DNA of 64,000 bases from Bacteroidetes bacterium GWB2_32_14 (GTDB lineage Bacteria; Bacteroidota; Bacteroidia; Bacteroidales; UBA12077): assembly GCA_001768235.1 (NCBI GenBank), contig MENK01000019.1, forward strand, positions 53,267-117,266, given 5' to 3'. Made by a program: the position numbers and the translations under genes. Under the pieces are notes generated by a model. The model saw only the letters and a program-made list of their open reading frames with translations, did no database searches and was not told the origin of the DNA. Below, in pieces: positions 26,803 to 37,297 of the stretch (its first letter is position 1; each line of letters begins with the position of its first letter).

Positions 26803-29250
26803 ATGAATATACATCATTTAAAGCAAAATAAAAGCATACTAAGCCATGCTGTAATTATTATTCTCTTTATTATCCTTCCGTTTATTTACTTCTCTCCCCT
26901 GATTGAAGGTAAAGAGATTCAACAAAGTGACCAAACAAACTTTCAGGGAATGTCAAAAGAAATTGTCGATTTTCGGAATGCTACAGGAGAGGAGGCATTA
27001 TGGTCGAACAGTATGTTTGGAGGAATGCCGGCTTATTTAACGTCAACAGTTTATCCCTCGAATTTAGTTCGTTACTTTAATAGTTTTCTTCTATTCTCTA
27101 AGAGGCCTGCTTCTCAGTTATTTCTTCTGTTGCTGGGAGGTTATTTATTGTTCCTCGCATTTGGAGCAAATCCCTGGATTAGTGCTTTAGGCGCATTGGC
27201 ATTGGCATTTTCATCGTACAACTTCATCATAATTGCTGCGGGGCATAACTCAAAAGTATTTGCAATTGCCTATATGGCCCCTGTAATTGCAGGGATATAT
27301 ATTACTTATAAAAAGAAAATACTTTTAGGTGCAGCAATAACCAGCCTGTTTCTGGCACTTCAATTGCTGGTTAACCACTTGCAAATTACCTATTACACGT
27401 TAATCATTATACTTCTGTTTGGATTAATCGAGTTCATTTATACAATTAAAGAAAAAACATATTCTCATTTTCTAAAAGCAACCGGGCTTTTAATTATTGC
27501 TGTTGTTTTAGCTGTCGGAAGTAATTTCGGACAACTCTGGACAACCTATGAATACGGGAAATACTCGATAAGAAGCAAGTCAGAATTAACCCATAATCAG
27601 CAAAACAAAACATCGGGGCTCGATAAAGATTATGCAACCGACTGGAGTTATGGAATTAGCGAAACAATGACCTTATTAATTCCTGACTTTAAAGGCGGGG
27701 CATCTGGAGGCGCTGTTGGTGAAAATTCGGCTTCGTTTGAATTTTTTAAAAAATTGCAGGGAGAACAATATGCAAAACAAGTAATTAAACAATTGCCCTT
27801 ATATTGGGGTTCTCAGCCATTTACTTCCGGCCCGGTTTATGTTGGAGCAATCATTTTATTTTTATTTGTTCTTGGCATCTTTATTCTCGATCCTAAAATG
27901 AAATGGTGGCTTATTTCGGCTACTGTTCTCTCGATCATTCTTGCCTGGGGACATAATCTCAGTTTTGTTACGAATTTCTTTCTCGATCATGTTCCCGGAT
28001 ATAATAAGTTCCGAACTGTTTCAATGACATTGGTTATTGCCCAGGTAACAATTCCATTAATGGCCATTCTGGCTCTTATAAAAATTTTCGATGGCTCTGT
28101 TGATCAACAAAAATTAGTAAAATCATTAAAAAATTCATTTTATATTGTTGGCGGAATCGCATTCTTCTTTGCATTACTCCCCGGCCTGTTTTTTGATTTT
28201 ACAGCTCTTTCCGATCAAAACTATATTGCACAGGGAGCTAAAGAATTTGTTGAAGCTTTAAGGGATGACAGGAAAATGTTATTGCGGATGGATGCATTCC
28301 GATCACTTGTATTCATTTTGCTTTCGGCAGGATTGTTGTTTTTATTCTTAAAAAAGAAAATCAAACAAAATACGACGATTGGAATTCTGGCCCTGCTTAT
28401 TCTCATTGATTTATGGGCCGTTGATAAACGCTATATGAACAACGACAATTTCGTTAGTAAAAAAGAAGCCCGCGAACCATTTCAAATGACCCAGGCAAAT
28501 AAACAAATATTACAAGATAAAGATCCCAACTTCAGAGTTTTAAATCTTACTGTGAATACATTTAACGATGCCAGCACATCGTACTTTCATAAATCAATTG
28601 GTGGATATCATGGTGCTAAAATGAAACGTTACCAGGAATTAATTGAATACCAGATTTCAAAAAACAACATGGAAGTTTTAAATATGCTGAATACCAAATA
28701 TTTTATTATTCCTGACAATAAACGAATGCCTGTTGCACAACAGAATCCCAATGCCTTAGGAAATGCATGGTTTGTAAACGATTTTAGAATTGTTCCAAAT
28801 GCCGATGCAGAACTTGAAGCCCTGACAGGCCTCGATCCTTCAAGGGAAGCAATTATTGATCAGCGATTCGAAAGTTTCGTGGCAGGTAAGGAGTTTACAA
28901 AAGATTCTGTTTCATCGATAAAATTGGATTCGTATAAGCCAAACCAGTTAATTTATTCTGCAAAATGTAACGAAGAAGAACTGGCTGTTTTTTCAGAAAT
29001 TTATTACCCAAAAGGCTGGAATGCTTTTATTGATGGGCAGCCTGTTAACCATTTCTGTGTAAATTATGTTCTAAGAGCTTTGGTTATCCCTGCAGGAAAT
29101 CATAAAATCGAATTTAAATTCAAACCTGAATCGTATTTTATGGGAAACAAAATATCCTTAGCCAGTTCAATCGTTTTAATCCTTGGATTAATTTTAATCC
29201 TTGGTAAAGAAATTTGGTTATTTTTAAATACTAAATCATCGAATTCATAG
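26803..29250 (+). CDS. YfhO family membrane protein (GT-C-like)
   Basis: This 815-residue protein has some 12-14 hydrophobic helices, an early outer-face loop with EGKEIQQSDQTNFQGM, and a soluble C-terminal domain (about residues 560-780) before a last helix. That is the layout of the YfhO family, whose Gram-positive members glycosylate lipoteichoic acid. The C-terminal YYPKGWNAFIDGQPV and HKIEFKFKPESY strands are typical. In Bacteroidota its substrate is unknown; a lipid-linked sugar transferase role is inferred. It is divergent from the flippase and 65 nt upstream of ftsX. Confidence 0.85.
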   Translation: MNIHHLKQNKSILSHAVIIILFIILPFIYFSPLIEGKEIQQSDQTNFQGMSKEIVDFRNATGEEALWSNSMFGGMPAYLTSTVYPSNLVRYFNSFLLFSKRPASQLFLLLLGGYLLFLAFGANPWISALGALALAFSSYNFIIIAAGHNSKVFAIAYMAPVIAGIYITYKKKILLGAAITSLFLALQLLVNHLQITYYTLIIILLFGLIEFIYTIKEKTYSHFLKATGLLIIAVVLAVGSNFGQLWTTYEYGKYSIRSKSELTHNQQNKTSGLDKDYATDWSYGISETMTLLIPDFKGGASGGAVGENSASFEFFKKLQGEQYAKQVIKQLPLYWGSQPFTSGPVYVGAIILFLFVLGIFILDPKMKWWLISATVLSIILAWGHNLSFVTNFFLDHVPGYNKFRTVSMTLVIAQVTIPLMAILALIKIFDGSVDQQKLVKSLKNSFYIVGGIAFFFALLPGLFFDFTALSDQNYIAQGAKEFVEALRDDRKMLLRMDAFRSLVFILLSAGLLFLFLKKKIKQNTTIGILALLILIDLWAVDKRYMNNDNFVSKKEAREPFQMTQANKQILQDKDPNFRVLNLTVNTFNDASTSYFHKSIGGYHGAKMKRYQELIEYQISKNNMEVLNMLNTKYFIIPDNKRMPVAQQNPNALGNAWFVNDFRIVPNADAELEALTGLDPSREAIIDQRFESFVAGKEFTKDSVSSIKLDSYKPNQLIYSAKCNEEELAVFSEIYYPKGWNAFIDGQPVNHFCVNYVLRALVIPAGNHKIEFKFKPESYFMGNKISLASSIVLILGLILILGKEIWLFLNTKSSNS

Positions 29251-29315
29251 TTCAGGTAAATGATTCTTGAATAGTTGAATTATTTGTATCTTAGCACAAT
29301 TATTTTCAGAACAGA

Positions 29316-30194
29316 ATGGCTAAAAAAGAAAATACAATAACCAAACGACGATTACGTAGTTCCTATTTTACATCAATTATAAGCATTACTTTAGTATTGT
29401 TTATGTTGGGATTACTGGGTATGCTTGTACTTAATGCCCAGCGATTATCGGAATATGTAAAAGAAAATATTGGTTTCTCAATCATTCTTAAAGAAAATGT
29501 AAAAGAAGTTGATGTAAGGCTGCTCCAAAAAAATCTGGACGCGTCTGTTTTTGTAAAATCAACAAAATACATAACAAAAGAAGAAGCGGCTAATGAGTTG
29601 CAGCAAGAACTGGGCGAAGATTTTATTGCTTTCCTGGGATTTAACCCCCTGCTTGCATCTATCGAAGTTCATTTATATGCCGAATATGCGAATCCGGATA
29701 GTATTCAGGTTATTGAAAACCAGTTTAAACAGTTCGAGCAAATAAAAGAGGTTTTTTATCAAAAATCACTGGTTAACCTTGTTAACGAAAACGTGAAAAA
29801 GATAAGTATTATCATTCTTGGTTTTAGCGGAATGCTCTTTTTTATTGCCATTGCATTAATAAACAATACCATCCGTTTATCTGTATATTCAAAACGATTT
29901 ATTATCAATACCATGCAGTTGGTTGGTGCAACACGTGGTTTTATACGAAGGCCGTTTCTCTATCGAAGCGCTTTACACGGTATTGTAGCTGCTTTTTTAG
30001 CTATTGGATTACTAACTGGTGTTCTTTATATTGCACAAAAAGAATTTAAAGGAATAATCAGTTTTCAGGATGTTGAGATTGTTGGTTTTCTATTCTTTTG
30101 TGTTTTAGCGGTAGGAATTATTATTAATTGGATTTCTACATTTTTTGCAGTTTCAAAATATTTACGAATGAATGTTGATAAATTATATTACTAA
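29316..30194 (+). CDS. ftsX: Cell division permease-like protein FtsX
   Basis: This 292-residue protein has one N-terminal helix (about 22-42), a large outer-face domain (about 43-160), and three C-terminal helices, the FtsX/MacB permease layout. With the ATPase FtsE it controls peptidoglycan hydrolases at the division site. The extracellular part contains YITKEEAANELQQELGEDF, a recurring FtsX element. ftsE is not in the window, which is normal for Bacteroidota, where the two are often unlinked. It leads the rightward run ftsX, DUF3098, uppP, truB, queA. Confidence 0.9.
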   Translation: MAKKENTITKRRLRSSYFTSIISITLVLFMLGLLGMLVLNAQRLSEYVKENIGFSIILKENVKEVDVRLLQKNLDASVFVKSTKYITKEEAANELQQELGEDFIAFLGFNPLLASIEVHLYAEYANPDSIQVIENQFKQFEQIKEVFYQKSLVNLVNENVKKISIIILGFSGMLFFIAIALINNTIRLSVYSKRFIINTMQLVGATRGFIRRPFLYRSALHGIVAAFLAIGLLTGVLYIAQKEFKGIISFQDVEIVGFLFFCVLAVGIIINWISTFFAVSKYLRMNVDKLYY

Positions 30195-30212
30195 TTATAA
30201 ATAGGATCAAAA

Positions 30213-30476
30213 ATGTCGAAGAAAAATACAACTGAAGAAAAAAAGTTTGATTTTGCACTTGGAAGAGAAAATTACATCTTATTAACTATCGGATTTGCAA
30301 TTATCATTTTTGGTTTTCTACTCATGATCGGGGGAAAAGCTGAAAATCCAAATGATTTTAACGAAAAGATTTTTAGTTTCCGACGTATTACCCTGGCTCC
30401 CATAATTGTTCTTTTGGGCTTTGTTTTCGAGATTTATGCCATCATGAAAAAACCCAAAGATTCAGAAGAAAAATAA
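30213..30476 (+). CDS. DUF3098 small membrane protein
   Basis: This 87-residue protein has two hydrophobic helices (about 24-42 and 59-79), with FALGRENYILL before the first and FRRITLAPIIVLLGFVFEIY in the second. This is the DUF3098 family, found almost only in Bacteroidota and usually between ftsX and uppP, as here. The function is unknown. The conserved position suggests a part in division or undecaprenyl-phosphate recycling. It starts 18 nt after ftsX. Confidence 0.88.
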   Translation: MSKKNTTEEKKFDFALGRENYILLTIGFAIIIFGFLLMIGGKAENPNDFNEKIFSFRRITLAPIIVLLGFVFEIYAIMKKPKDSEEK

Positions 30477-30494
30477 TCTTTTAAAACACATATT

Positions 30495-31280
30495 ATGAAT
30501 TGGCTGGAAGCACTTATCCTTGGGCTTATTCAGGGATTAACCGAATTTTTGCCCGTGAGCAGCAGCGGACATTTAGAGTTAGGAAAACATATTTTAGGTG
30601 TTGAGTTTTCTGAAAATCTTACATTTACAGTTGTTGTGCATGGTGCTACTGTACTAAGTACCATTATTGTTTTTTGGAAAACAATTACTGAACTCTTCCG
30701 TGATTTCTTCGCGTTTAAATGGAATGAATCAACAAAGTATATTGTTAAGATATTTATTTCAATGATTCCTGTATTAATTATTGGCTTACTATTCGAAGAA
30801 CAAATAGAAAGCATGTTTTCCGGGAATATTTTATTCGTTGGATTAATGCTTATAATAACTGCTCTTTTACTTGCTTTTACCTATTATGCAAAAGACAGGC
30901 AAAAAGAAATTTCGTATAAAGATTCACTTGTTATTGGAATTGCACAAGCCATTGCCGTAATACCCGGCATTTCACGTTCCGGGGCTACAATTGCAACAGG
31001 TTTGTATTTAGGAAATAAAAAAGAACATATTGCCAGGTTCTCCTTTTTAATGGTTTTAATTCCAATTATTGGAGCAAATCTGATGAGCTTAAAGGGCACC
31101 GACTTTTCACAATCTTCATCAGTTTCTGTTGTTCCATTAATTATCGGTTTTATTGCTGCATTCGTTACCGGATTGTTGGCTTGCCGGTGGATGATAAACA
31201 TAGTTAAACGCGGGAAATTAATCTATTTTGCTGTTTACTGTTTTATCATAGGATTAATCGCTATTTTATTTTCATTCTAA
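30495..31280 (+). CDS. uppP: Undecaprenyl-diphosphate phosphatase
   Basis: This 261-residue integral membrane enzyme (BacA type) dephosphorylates undecaprenyl diphosphate to regenerate the lipid carrier for peptidoglycan and surface glycans. The first motif is visible near residues 10-27 (LIQGLTEFLPVSSSGH, with catalytic Glu and His). The second is PGISRSGATIATGLYLG, with the Ser/Arg motif. About eight hydrophobic segments are present. It starts 18 nt after DUF3098 and 15 nt before truB. Confidence 0.95.
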   Translation: MNWLEALILGLIQGLTEFLPVSSSGHLELGKHILGVEFSENLTFTVVVHGATVLSTIIVFWKTITELFRDFFAFKWNESTKYIVKIFISMIPVLIIGLLFEEQIESMFSGNILFVGLMLIITALLLAFTYYAKDRQKEISYKDSLVIGIAQAIAVIPGISRSGATIATGLYLGNKKEHIARFSFLMVLIPIIGANLMSLKGTDFSQSSSVSVVPLIIGFIAAFVTGLLACRWMINIVKRGKLIYFAVYCFIIGLIAILFSF

Positions 31281-31295
31281 TTTATTGATAAAAAC

Positions 31296-32018
31296 ATGAA
31301 CTTTACGATAGGAAGCGTGGAAGAATTTAAAACAGGGGTTATTATTCCTATCTACAAACCTTACGACTGGACATCATTTGATGTGGTAAGAAAAGTAAAA
31401 AATCAAATTATAAAAGTTTTTCGTGAAAAATCAGGTGAAAAAATTAAACTTAAAGTGGGTCACGCGGGAACATTAGATCCTTTGGCCGAAGGACTAGTAT
31501 TAATATGTACAGGAAAAGCAACCAGGCAAATTCAGGAACTACAGGATGCCCCTAAAGAATATATTGCAACCATAGAATTGGGAAAAACAACACCATCCTT
31601 TGATCTCGAAACTTTTTACGACCAGGTATTCCCGATTAATCATGTCACCGAAAAATTTGTAAAAGATTCACTAACCCATTTTCTGGGCGAACAGGAACAG
31701 ATACCTCCGGTTTATTCGGCAAAAAATATAAATGGAAAAAGAGCTTACAGCTATGCACGAAAAGGCGAGGATATTGAAATGAAACCTCATCAAATTACAA
31801 TTTTCGAAATCGAACTCGTTCGGTTCTCTCTTCCCGAAATTGATATTCGCGTTGTCTGTAGCAAAGGAACATACATTCGTTCTCTGGCTCACGATATAGG
31901 AATTTCACTTAACTGCGGGGGGCATCTTGTAAAGTTAATCCGGACACGTATAGGTAACTATAATACAGATTTTTCGGTTACTTTAAATGATTTTGAAAAA
32001 TTTTTATCAACTTTGTAA
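31296..32018 (+). CDS. truB: tRNA pseudouridine-55 synthase
   Basis: This 240-residue enzyme forms pseudouridine 55 in the T-loop of tRNAs. The catalytic Asp61 is in VGHAGTLDPLAEG. Other motifs are KPYDWTSFDVV near the N-terminus, IPPVYSAKNINGKRAYSYAR, and SKGTYIRSLAHDIG. It lacks the C-terminal PUA domain of E. coli TruB, as is common for Bacteroidota. It is followed 64 nt later by queA. Confidence 0.95.
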   Translation: MNFTIGSVEEFKTGVIIPIYKPYDWTSFDVVRKVKNQIIKVFREKSGEKIKLKVGHAGTLDPLAEGLVLICTGKATRQIQELQDAPKEYIATIELGKTTPSFDLETFYDQVFPINHVTEKFVKDSLTHFLGEQEQIPPVYSAKNINGKRAYSYARKGEDIEMKPHQITIFEIELVRFSLPEIDIRVVCSKGTYIRSLAHDIGISLNCGGHLVKLIRTRIGNYNTDFSVTLNDFEKFLSTL

Positions 32019-32082
32019 CTAATTGAATATTGCTGCGTATAAGCAGGTCATCGACATATAAACACTAAAATCTTTTGAATCA

Positions 32083-33132
32083 ATGAAATTATCACAGTTT
32101 AAGTTTAATTTACCCAAAGAACTCATTGCAAAATATCCTTCCGAAAACAGAGACGAATCCCGATTATTGGTTGTTCATAAAAACACGGGTGTGATAGAAC
32201 ACCGTATTTTTAAGGATATTGTTGACTATTTTGGGGATCAGGATGTAATGGTTTTTAACAATACAAAAGTTTTTCCCGCCCGCTTATACGGAAATAAAGA
32301 AAAAACAGGAGCTAAAATTGAAGTGTTTTTATTACGCGAACTTAACCGTGATCAACGATTATGGGATGTTTTAGTTGATCCTGCCCGCAAAATACGTATT
32401 GGAAACAAATTGTACTTTGGTGAAGATGACAGCCTTGTAGCCGAAGTAATTGATAATACAACTTCACGAGGAAGGACATTACGTTTTCTTTTCGACGGCA
32501 CATACGAAGAGTTTAAAAAAACATTATACGACTTAGGAGAAACTCCTTTACCACGCTTTATAAATCGCGAAGTTACACCTGAAGATAAAGACCGTTATCA
32601 AACCATCTATGCAAAACACGAAGGTGCAGTTGCAGCTCCTACTGCAGGTTTACATTTCAGTCGTGAGTTATTGAAACGCCTCGAAATTAAAGGACTGAAC
32701 TTTGCCGAAATTACTTTACACGTGGGATTAGGTAATTTCAGAACTGTTGATGTTGAAGATCTTACCAAACACAAAATGGATTCAGAAAAGATATTTATTT
32801 CTGAAGAAGCTGTAAGAAAAGTAAACGAAGCAAAAGCAAACAGGAAAAACGTGATTGCTGTCGGAACTACCGTTTTAAGAACACTTGAGTCATCGGTTTC
32901 AACTACAGGCCTTTTAAAACCTTACGATGGGTGGACCAATAAATTCATTTTCCCACCTTACGAAGTTCAGGTTCCAAACATGATGGTATCCAATTTCCAT
33001 TTACCTTTATCAACCTTGTTAATGATGGTTTGTGCTTTTGGTGGTTTTGATCCCGTAATGAATGCTTACAAAATAGCAATAAAAGAAAAATACAATTTTG
33101 GTACGTATGGCGATGCTATGTTGATTCTATAA
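32083..33132 (+). CDS. queA: S-adenosylmethionine:tRNA ribosyltransferase-isomerase
   Basis: This 349-residue enzyme adds the epoxycyclopentandiol precursor of queuosine to the tRNA wobble position, using SAM as ribosyl donor. Typical segments are [20 protein letters not shown] near the N-terminus, [36 protein letters not shown], and [19 protein letters not shown]. Length matches QueA. It is the last gene of the ftsX to queA run and is followed by a hairpin shared with the convergent udg gene. Confidence 0.96.
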   Translation: MKLSQFKFNLPKELIAKYPSENRDESRLLVVHKNTGVIEHRIFKDIVDYFGDQDVMVFNNTKVFPARLYGNKEKTGAKIEVFLLRELNRDQRLWDVLVDPARKIRIGNKLYFGEDDSLVAEVIDNTTSRGRTLRFLFDGTYEEFKKTLYDLGETPLPRFINREVTPEDKDRYQTIYAKHEGAVAAPTAGLHFSRELLKRLEIKGLNFAEITLHVGLGNFRTVDVEDLTKHKMDSEKIFISEEAVRKVNEAKANRKNVIAVGTTVLRTLESSVSTTGLLKPYDGWTNKFIFPPYEVQVPNMMVSNFHLPLSTLLMMVCAFGGFDPVMNAYKIAIKEKYNFGTYGDAMLIL

Positions 33133-33153
33133 AATGCTGGCTGATAAAATCAA

Positions 33154-33182
33154 GGGGCCAGTTATACAAGCTGGCCTTTTTT
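33154..33182. terminator. Terminator between queA and udg
   Basis: GGCCAG (33156-33161) pairs with CTGGCC (33171-33176), followed directly by six T residues on the plus strand. The genes on both sides converge. Confidence 0.65.
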
Positions 33183-33765
33183 AACAATAAGCCGATTGAT
33201 GTTGGGGATTTACAATTTCTCTGTATTTAGAAACTATTTTCTTGAAATCTTCCCATACGGGCCGTTTCAGGCTTTCGTTCCGCAACAATGCTGAAGGATG
33301 AAACGTGGGCATTACCAACCGGTTATTCCAGTTCATCCATTCACCCCTTAATTTTGTTATTTTTGCTTCAGGATCGATTAATCCTTTAAGTGCTGTTGCT
33401 CCCAGCAACACAATTATTTTGGGATCGATGAGCTCAATTTGTTTATACAAATAGGGAATACACACCGCCCTTTCTTCGGGCAAAGGATCCCTGTTTTCAG
33501 GAGGCCTGCATTTGACAATGTTGGCAATAAAAACATGTTCTGAACGATTAAATCCGCAAACAGCCAGTATTTTGTCGAGTAACTCTCCCGACTTCCCAAC
33601 AAAAGGTCGCCCCTTCTGATCTTCGTAATACCCGGGGCCTTCGCCAATACACATGATTTTTGCATTTCTGTTCCCTTCACCAAAAACCACATGTGTCCTG
33701 GTTTTACTCAGATTACATAAAGTGCAGGACTCTGTTTCAAGTTTAAGTTGTTCTAAAATATCCAT
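33181..33765 (-). CDS. Uracil-DNA glycosylase, Fe-S type (family 4)
   Basis: This protein of about 194 residues removes uracil from DNA. Four cysteines, Cys14 and Cys17 (SCTLCNLSKTRT), Cys86 (VKCRPPENRDP) and Cys102, suit the [4Fe-4S] cluster of family 4 enzymes. GEGPGYYEDQKGRPFVGKSG is the uracil-binding/catalytic loop, and TFHPSALLRN is the second active-site motif. The frame is open to 33813, but that would overlap the upstream gene by 37 nt. The ATG at 33765 leaves an 11-nt gap and starts exactly at the first helix. Confidence 0.92.
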   Translation of the reverse strand: MDILEQLKLETESCTLCNLSKTRTHVVFGEGNRNAKIMCIGEGPGYYEDQKGRPFVGKSGELLDKILAVCGFNRSEHVFIANIVKCRPPENRDPLPEERAVCIPYLYKQIELIDPKIIVLLGATALKGLIDPEAKITKLRGEWMNWNNRLVMPTFHPSALLRNESLKRPVWEDFKKIVSKYREIVNPQHQSAYC

Positions 33766-33776
33766 TATAAGTAGAT

Positions 33777-34721
33777 TTAATTCATCACATTTTGCGGATT
33801 TCCTTGCATCCATTTTTTAATATTTTCAAAAACTATTTCACTTCTGAGCCCGATAGCTTCTTTTGTAGCATATCCAATATGAGGAAGCAATAAAACATTA
33901 GGTAATTCAAAAAACGGGTAATTCCTGTCGAGTGGAGGCTCCTTTTCATAAATATCCAATGCTGCCGCTGCAATCTTATTCTCCTTTAAAGCAGAATATA
34001 AGGCCGAATAATCAACAACAGGACATCGTGCAGTATTTATTAGAATCGCAGAAGGTTTTAACAAATCCAGTTCCCGCTTACTAACTACATTTTTGGTTTC
34101 ACTGGTTAAAGGAAGGTGTAAAGAAATAATATCACTTCTACTTAGTAACTCATCAAGAACAACAAATTCAACATCTTTTAAATTTTTCTTCGTCCTGGAA
34201 TAGGCAAGTACTTTACATCCAAATGCATTTGCCAGTTTGGCAACCTCTGCTCCTATTTGTCCAAACCCGATAATTCCAAATGTTTTACCAAACAACTCTG
34301 TCCCGAGAAAACCTTCCCTGCTTTTTCCATCCCGGGTTTGATTATCTGCCCATACAATTTCCCTCATTAAATTTATTGCCATTCCAATGGTAAGCTCAGC
34401 AACCGCATGTGTTGAATAACCTGCTGCATTTGAAACAACAATTTTTCTTTCATTGCATACGCTTAAAGGAATATGATCAACTCCTGTAAATGCTACAGAA
34501 ATCATTTTAAGATTTAGACATTTATCAATTACCTGTTTTGAAATTGGTAAATTGCTGATGATTATAACATCTGCATTTTGAGATCTTTGAATTATTTCAC
34601 TTTCATTTGCCGGCCGGCTTTGATAAACTATAAGCTCGTGGTTATTTTCCTTAAATTCATCTACAAAAGAATTTAATAATAAAGGTTGAATACCAATGGG
34701 TTCAAGCAGTACAATTTTCAT
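33777..34721 (-). CDS. D-isomer specific 2-hydroxyacid dehydrogenase
   Basis: This 314-residue NAD-dependent dehydrogenase resembles the SerA/glycerate or hydroxypyruvate reductase families. The nucleotide-binding domain has FGIIGFGQIGAEVAKLANAFG. Catalytic Arg lies in ILINTARCPVVD, Glu in LDIYEKEPP and His in LLPHIGYATKEA. No ACT domain is present, so it is not a regulated SerA. The substrate is not predictable. It is directly upstream of udg, in the same direction. Confidence 0.87.
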   Translation of the reverse strand: MKIVLLEPIGIQPLLLNSFVDEFKENNHELIVYQSRPANESEIIQRSQNADVIIISNLPISKQVIDKCLNLKMISVAFTGVDHIPLSVCNERKIVVSNAAGYSTHAVAELTIGMAINLMREIVWADNQTRDGKSREGFLGTELFGKTFGIIGFGQIGAEVAKLANAFGCKVLAYSRTKKNLKDVEFVVLDELLSRSDIISLHLPLTSETKNVVSKRELDLLKPSAILINTARCPVVDYSALYSALKENKIAAAALDIYEKEPPLDRNYPFFELPNVLLLPHIGYATKEAIGLRSEIVFENIKKWMQGNPQNVMN

Positions 34722-34786
34722 CCTGAGTTTTTTAATTGAAAATTTAAAAATAAGAAAAATGAAGGAAGGGAAAAAGCGATAAAAGC

Positions 34787-34810
34787 AAAAAAAAGCCGGA
34801 AATTTCCGGC
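34787..34810 (-). terminator. Terminator downstream of ahcY
   Basis: GCCGGAAATTTCCGGC (34795-34810) is a perfect palindrome. On the minus strand it is followed by eight T residues (plus-strand A-run at 34787-34794), just after the ahcY stop. Confidence 0.75.
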
Positions 34811-34823
34811 CTTTTCGAGAATA

Positions 34824-36248
34824 TTAATATCTGTAATGATCCGCCTTATAAGGGCCTTCTACAGGAACTCCAATATAAGCAGATTGTTCTTTTGTTAATT
34901 TTGTGAGTTTTACACCAATTTGTTCAAGATGCAACCGTGCAACTTCTTCGTCGAGGTGTTTTGGAAGCCTGTAAACATCTATTTTATAATTGTTGTTCCA
35001 AAGTTCCATTTGAGCCAGGGTTTGGTTTGTAAACGAGTTACTCATTACAAATGAAGGATGGCCTGTAGCGCAACCTAAATTAACCAAACGTCCTTCAGCT
35101 AATAAGAAAATTGCATGACCATCGGGGAAAAGATATTTATCAACCTGTGGTTTAATATTTATCCTTTCTAATCCTGGAATTTTATCCAGTTTGTCAACCT
35201 GAATTTCGTTATCAAAATGGCCTATGTTGCAAACGATTGATTGATCTTTCATTTTTAACATATGATCAATAGTAATAACATCTTTATTCCCGGTTGTTGT
35301 AACATAAATATTGCCTTCAGCAAGGGCGTCTTCAACAGTTTTTACTTCGAACCCTTCCATGGCAGCCTGTAATGCACATATCGGGTCGATTTCAGTAACA
35401 ATAACCCGAGCGCCATATGAACGCATTGATTTTGCAGAACCTTTACCAACATCACCGTAACCACAAACAACAACTACTTTACCGGCAAGCATAACATCGG
35501 TTGCACGTTTAATACCATCGGCAAGCGATTCGCGGCAACCATAAAGGTTATCGAATTTTGATTTAGTTACCGAATCGTTTACATTGATCGCGGGAAACAG
35601 AAGTTCTTTACGTTCCATCATTTGATACAAACGATGAACCCCTGTAGTAGTTTCTTCAGAAACACCTTTGATTTCCTTAACCATTCTGGTCCATTTTGTT
35701 GGATTCTGTTCAAGAGTAAGAATTAAGCTTTTATACAACTCTTGTTCATCAATTGCTGTTGGAGTATTTTTTAGGAATGCTGCATCTTTCTCGGCTTTTA
35801 CTCCAAGATGTACCATCATGGTTGCATCACCACCATCGTCAACAATAAGGGTTGGCCCTTTACCTCCGGGGAAAGTTAATGCCTGGTTTGTGCACCACCA
35901 GTATTCTTCAAGGTTTTCGCCTTTCCATGCAAATACAGGTATTCCTGCCTGAGCAATAGCTGCAGCAGCATGATCCTGAGTTGAAAATATATTGCAACTT
36001 GCCCAACGTACATCGGCGCCAAGTTCTTTAAGTGTTTCAATAAGAACTGCAGTTTGAATTGTCATATGTAAAGAACCGGTTATTCGAGCTCCTTTTAAAG
36101 GTTTCGCTTTCCCAAACTTTTGTCGTAACGACATTAATCCCGGCATTTCTTTTTCGGCTATTTCAATTTCTTTGCGTCCCCACTCTGCTAAACTCATATC
36201 TTTAACTTTGTAAGGTAAACTGTCAACCATTGTTCCTTCTAATTTCAT
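34824..36248 (-). CDS. ahcY: Adenosylhomocysteinase
   Basis: This 474-residue NAD-dependent hydrolase splits S-adenosylhomocysteine into adenosine and homocysteine, relieving product inhibition of methyltransferases. Signatures include [21 protein letters not shown], the [16 protein letters not shown] segment, [18 protein letters not shown] for NAD binding, and a C-terminal KADHYRY tail that reaches the partner subunit. It is monocistronic, with a promoter at 36289-36317 and a terminator at 34787-34810. No SAH riboswitch-like structure is seen upstream. Confidence 0.96.
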   Translation of the reverse strand: MKLEGTMVDSLPYKVKDMSLAEWGRKEIEIAEKEMPGLMSLRQKFGKAKPLKGARITGSLHMTIQTAVLIETLKELGADVRWASCNIFSTQDHAAAAIAQAGIPVFAWKGENLEEYWWCTNQALTFPGGKGPTLIVDDGGDATMMVHLGVKAEKDAAFLKNTPTAIDEQELYKSLILTLEQNPTKWTRMVKEIKGVSEETTTGVHRLYQMMERKELLFPAINVNDSVTKSKFDNLYGCRESLADGIKRATDVMLAGKVVVVCGYGDVGKGSAKSMRSYGARVIVTEIDPICALQAAMEGFEVKTVEDALAEGNIYVTTTGNKDVITIDHMLKMKDQSIVCNIGHFDNEIQVDKLDKIPGLERINIKPQVDKYLFPDGHAIFLLAEGRLVNLGCATGHPSFVMSNSFTNQTLAQMELWNNNYKIDVYRLPKHLDEEVARLHLEQIGVKLTKLTKEQSAYIGVPVEGPYKADHYRY

Positions 36249-36288
36249 GATCGTATATTTAATAATTATTTTTTATGTAAACGGACTG

Positions 36289-36317
36289 CAAAAATAGTTT
36301 AAAAATTTGGATATCAA
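36289..36317 (-). promoter_or_regulatory. Bacteroidota-type promoter for ahcY
   Basis: On the minus strand TTG (36317-36315), an 18-nt spacer and TATTTTTG (36296-36289) stand 41 nt upstream of the ahcY start. Confidence 0.6.
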
Positions 36318-36355
36318 ATAAAAACTAAACGTATTCTGTTCTGTTTTGTTCACCT

Positions 36356-37297
36356 TTACAAACCAAACAAACTGCCAATCTTAAATTTGTCCCTTTCCAA
36401 TTGTTGTCTCAGTTCATCAATACTTGCAAACTTTTTTTCGTCTCGAATTCGCTGAACAAATGAAACCGTAATAGATTGATTGTAAATTTTTTTTTCGAAA
36501 TTAAAAATATGGACTTCCATATTTTTTGTTAATACCGATGACTCTATTGTAGGTCTTGTACCAATATTTAGCATTCCAAAATAAGACTCATCATTAAGCT
36601 GAACACGAACAGCATAAACACCGTCGCAAGGTACTTGCTTGTACGGTTCTGGAATTTGAATATTTGCCGTTGGAAACCCAATTGTACGTCCAATTTTATT
36701 TCCTTCGACCACATTTCCGCTAATAAAATATTCATAACCCAAATAATTGTTTGCGGTTTCAAGTTTTCCATCAATAAGAAAATTTCGAATTTTTGTCGAG
36801 CTTACCTTGTCGTTTTCTACAAGTTTAGCATCGAGTTTTTCAATATCGAAATCAAACTTTTCTGAACATTCTTTCAGAAACTCAAACCCTGCTTTTCGAT
36901 CTTTACCAAACTGGTGATTGTAACCAACCACGAGGTGTTTGACATGAATTTTTTTCACAAGATAGTCTTCAATAAATTCGCAAGCTGTAAGTTGAGAAAA
37001 TTCTTTTGTAAATGGAAGAATAATCAGATGATCTATCCCTGTTTTCGATAACAGGTATTTTTTTTCTTCAATATTATTAAGCAAGCGAAGTGTTTCGATA
37101 TTTTTATTCAGCACAATGCGCGGGTGAGGCCACAAGGTTAATACAACCGATTCACCATTTTTTTCTTTTGCAAGTAATTTCAATCGGTTTAATATACTTA
37201 AATGCCCCTGATGCACCCCGTCAAATACACCAATAGTTAATACAGGGTTTACAATGTTCAGGTTATTTATATCATTATGGATTATCACAATTCTCAA
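36356..37297 (-). CDS. ribF: Bifunctional riboflavin kinase/FMN adenylyltransferase
   Basis: This protein of about 313 residues makes FMN and FAD from riboflavin and ATP. The N-terminal nucleotidyltransferase domain has TIGVFDGVHQGH (HxGH-like motif) and VGYNHQFGKDRKAG, then VSSTKIRNFL. The C-terminal kinase domain has GRTIGFPTANI and GVYAVRV. The frame extends to 37393, but the added 32 residues are not RibF-like and lie in the divergent promoter region. TTG at 37297 gives a start resembling known RibF N-termini and is my choice. A -7-like TATTTTTG lies only 11 nt upstream (37315-37308), so a short leader or another start is possible. Confidence 0.88.
   Translation of the reverse strand: MRIVIIHNDINNLNIVNPVLTIGVFDGVHQGHLSILNRLKLLAKEKNGESVVLTLWPHPRIVLNKNIETLRLLNNIEEKKYLLSKTGIDHLIILPFTKEFSQLTACEFIEDYLVKKIHVKHLVVGYNHQFGKDRKAGFEFLKECSEKFDFDIEKLDAKLVENDKVSSTKIRNFLIDGKLETANNYLGYEYFISGNVVEGNKIGRTIGFPTANIQIPEPYKQVPCDGVYAVRVQLNDESYFGMLNIGTRPTIESSVLTKNMEVHIFNFEKKIYNQSITVSFVQRIRDEKKFASIDELRQQLERDKFKIGSLFGL

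Noticed and set aside
36249..36355. SAH or SAM riboswitch upstream of ahcY
   Set aside because: The leader is only about 35 nt after the predicted transcription start, too short and AT-rich for either structure.
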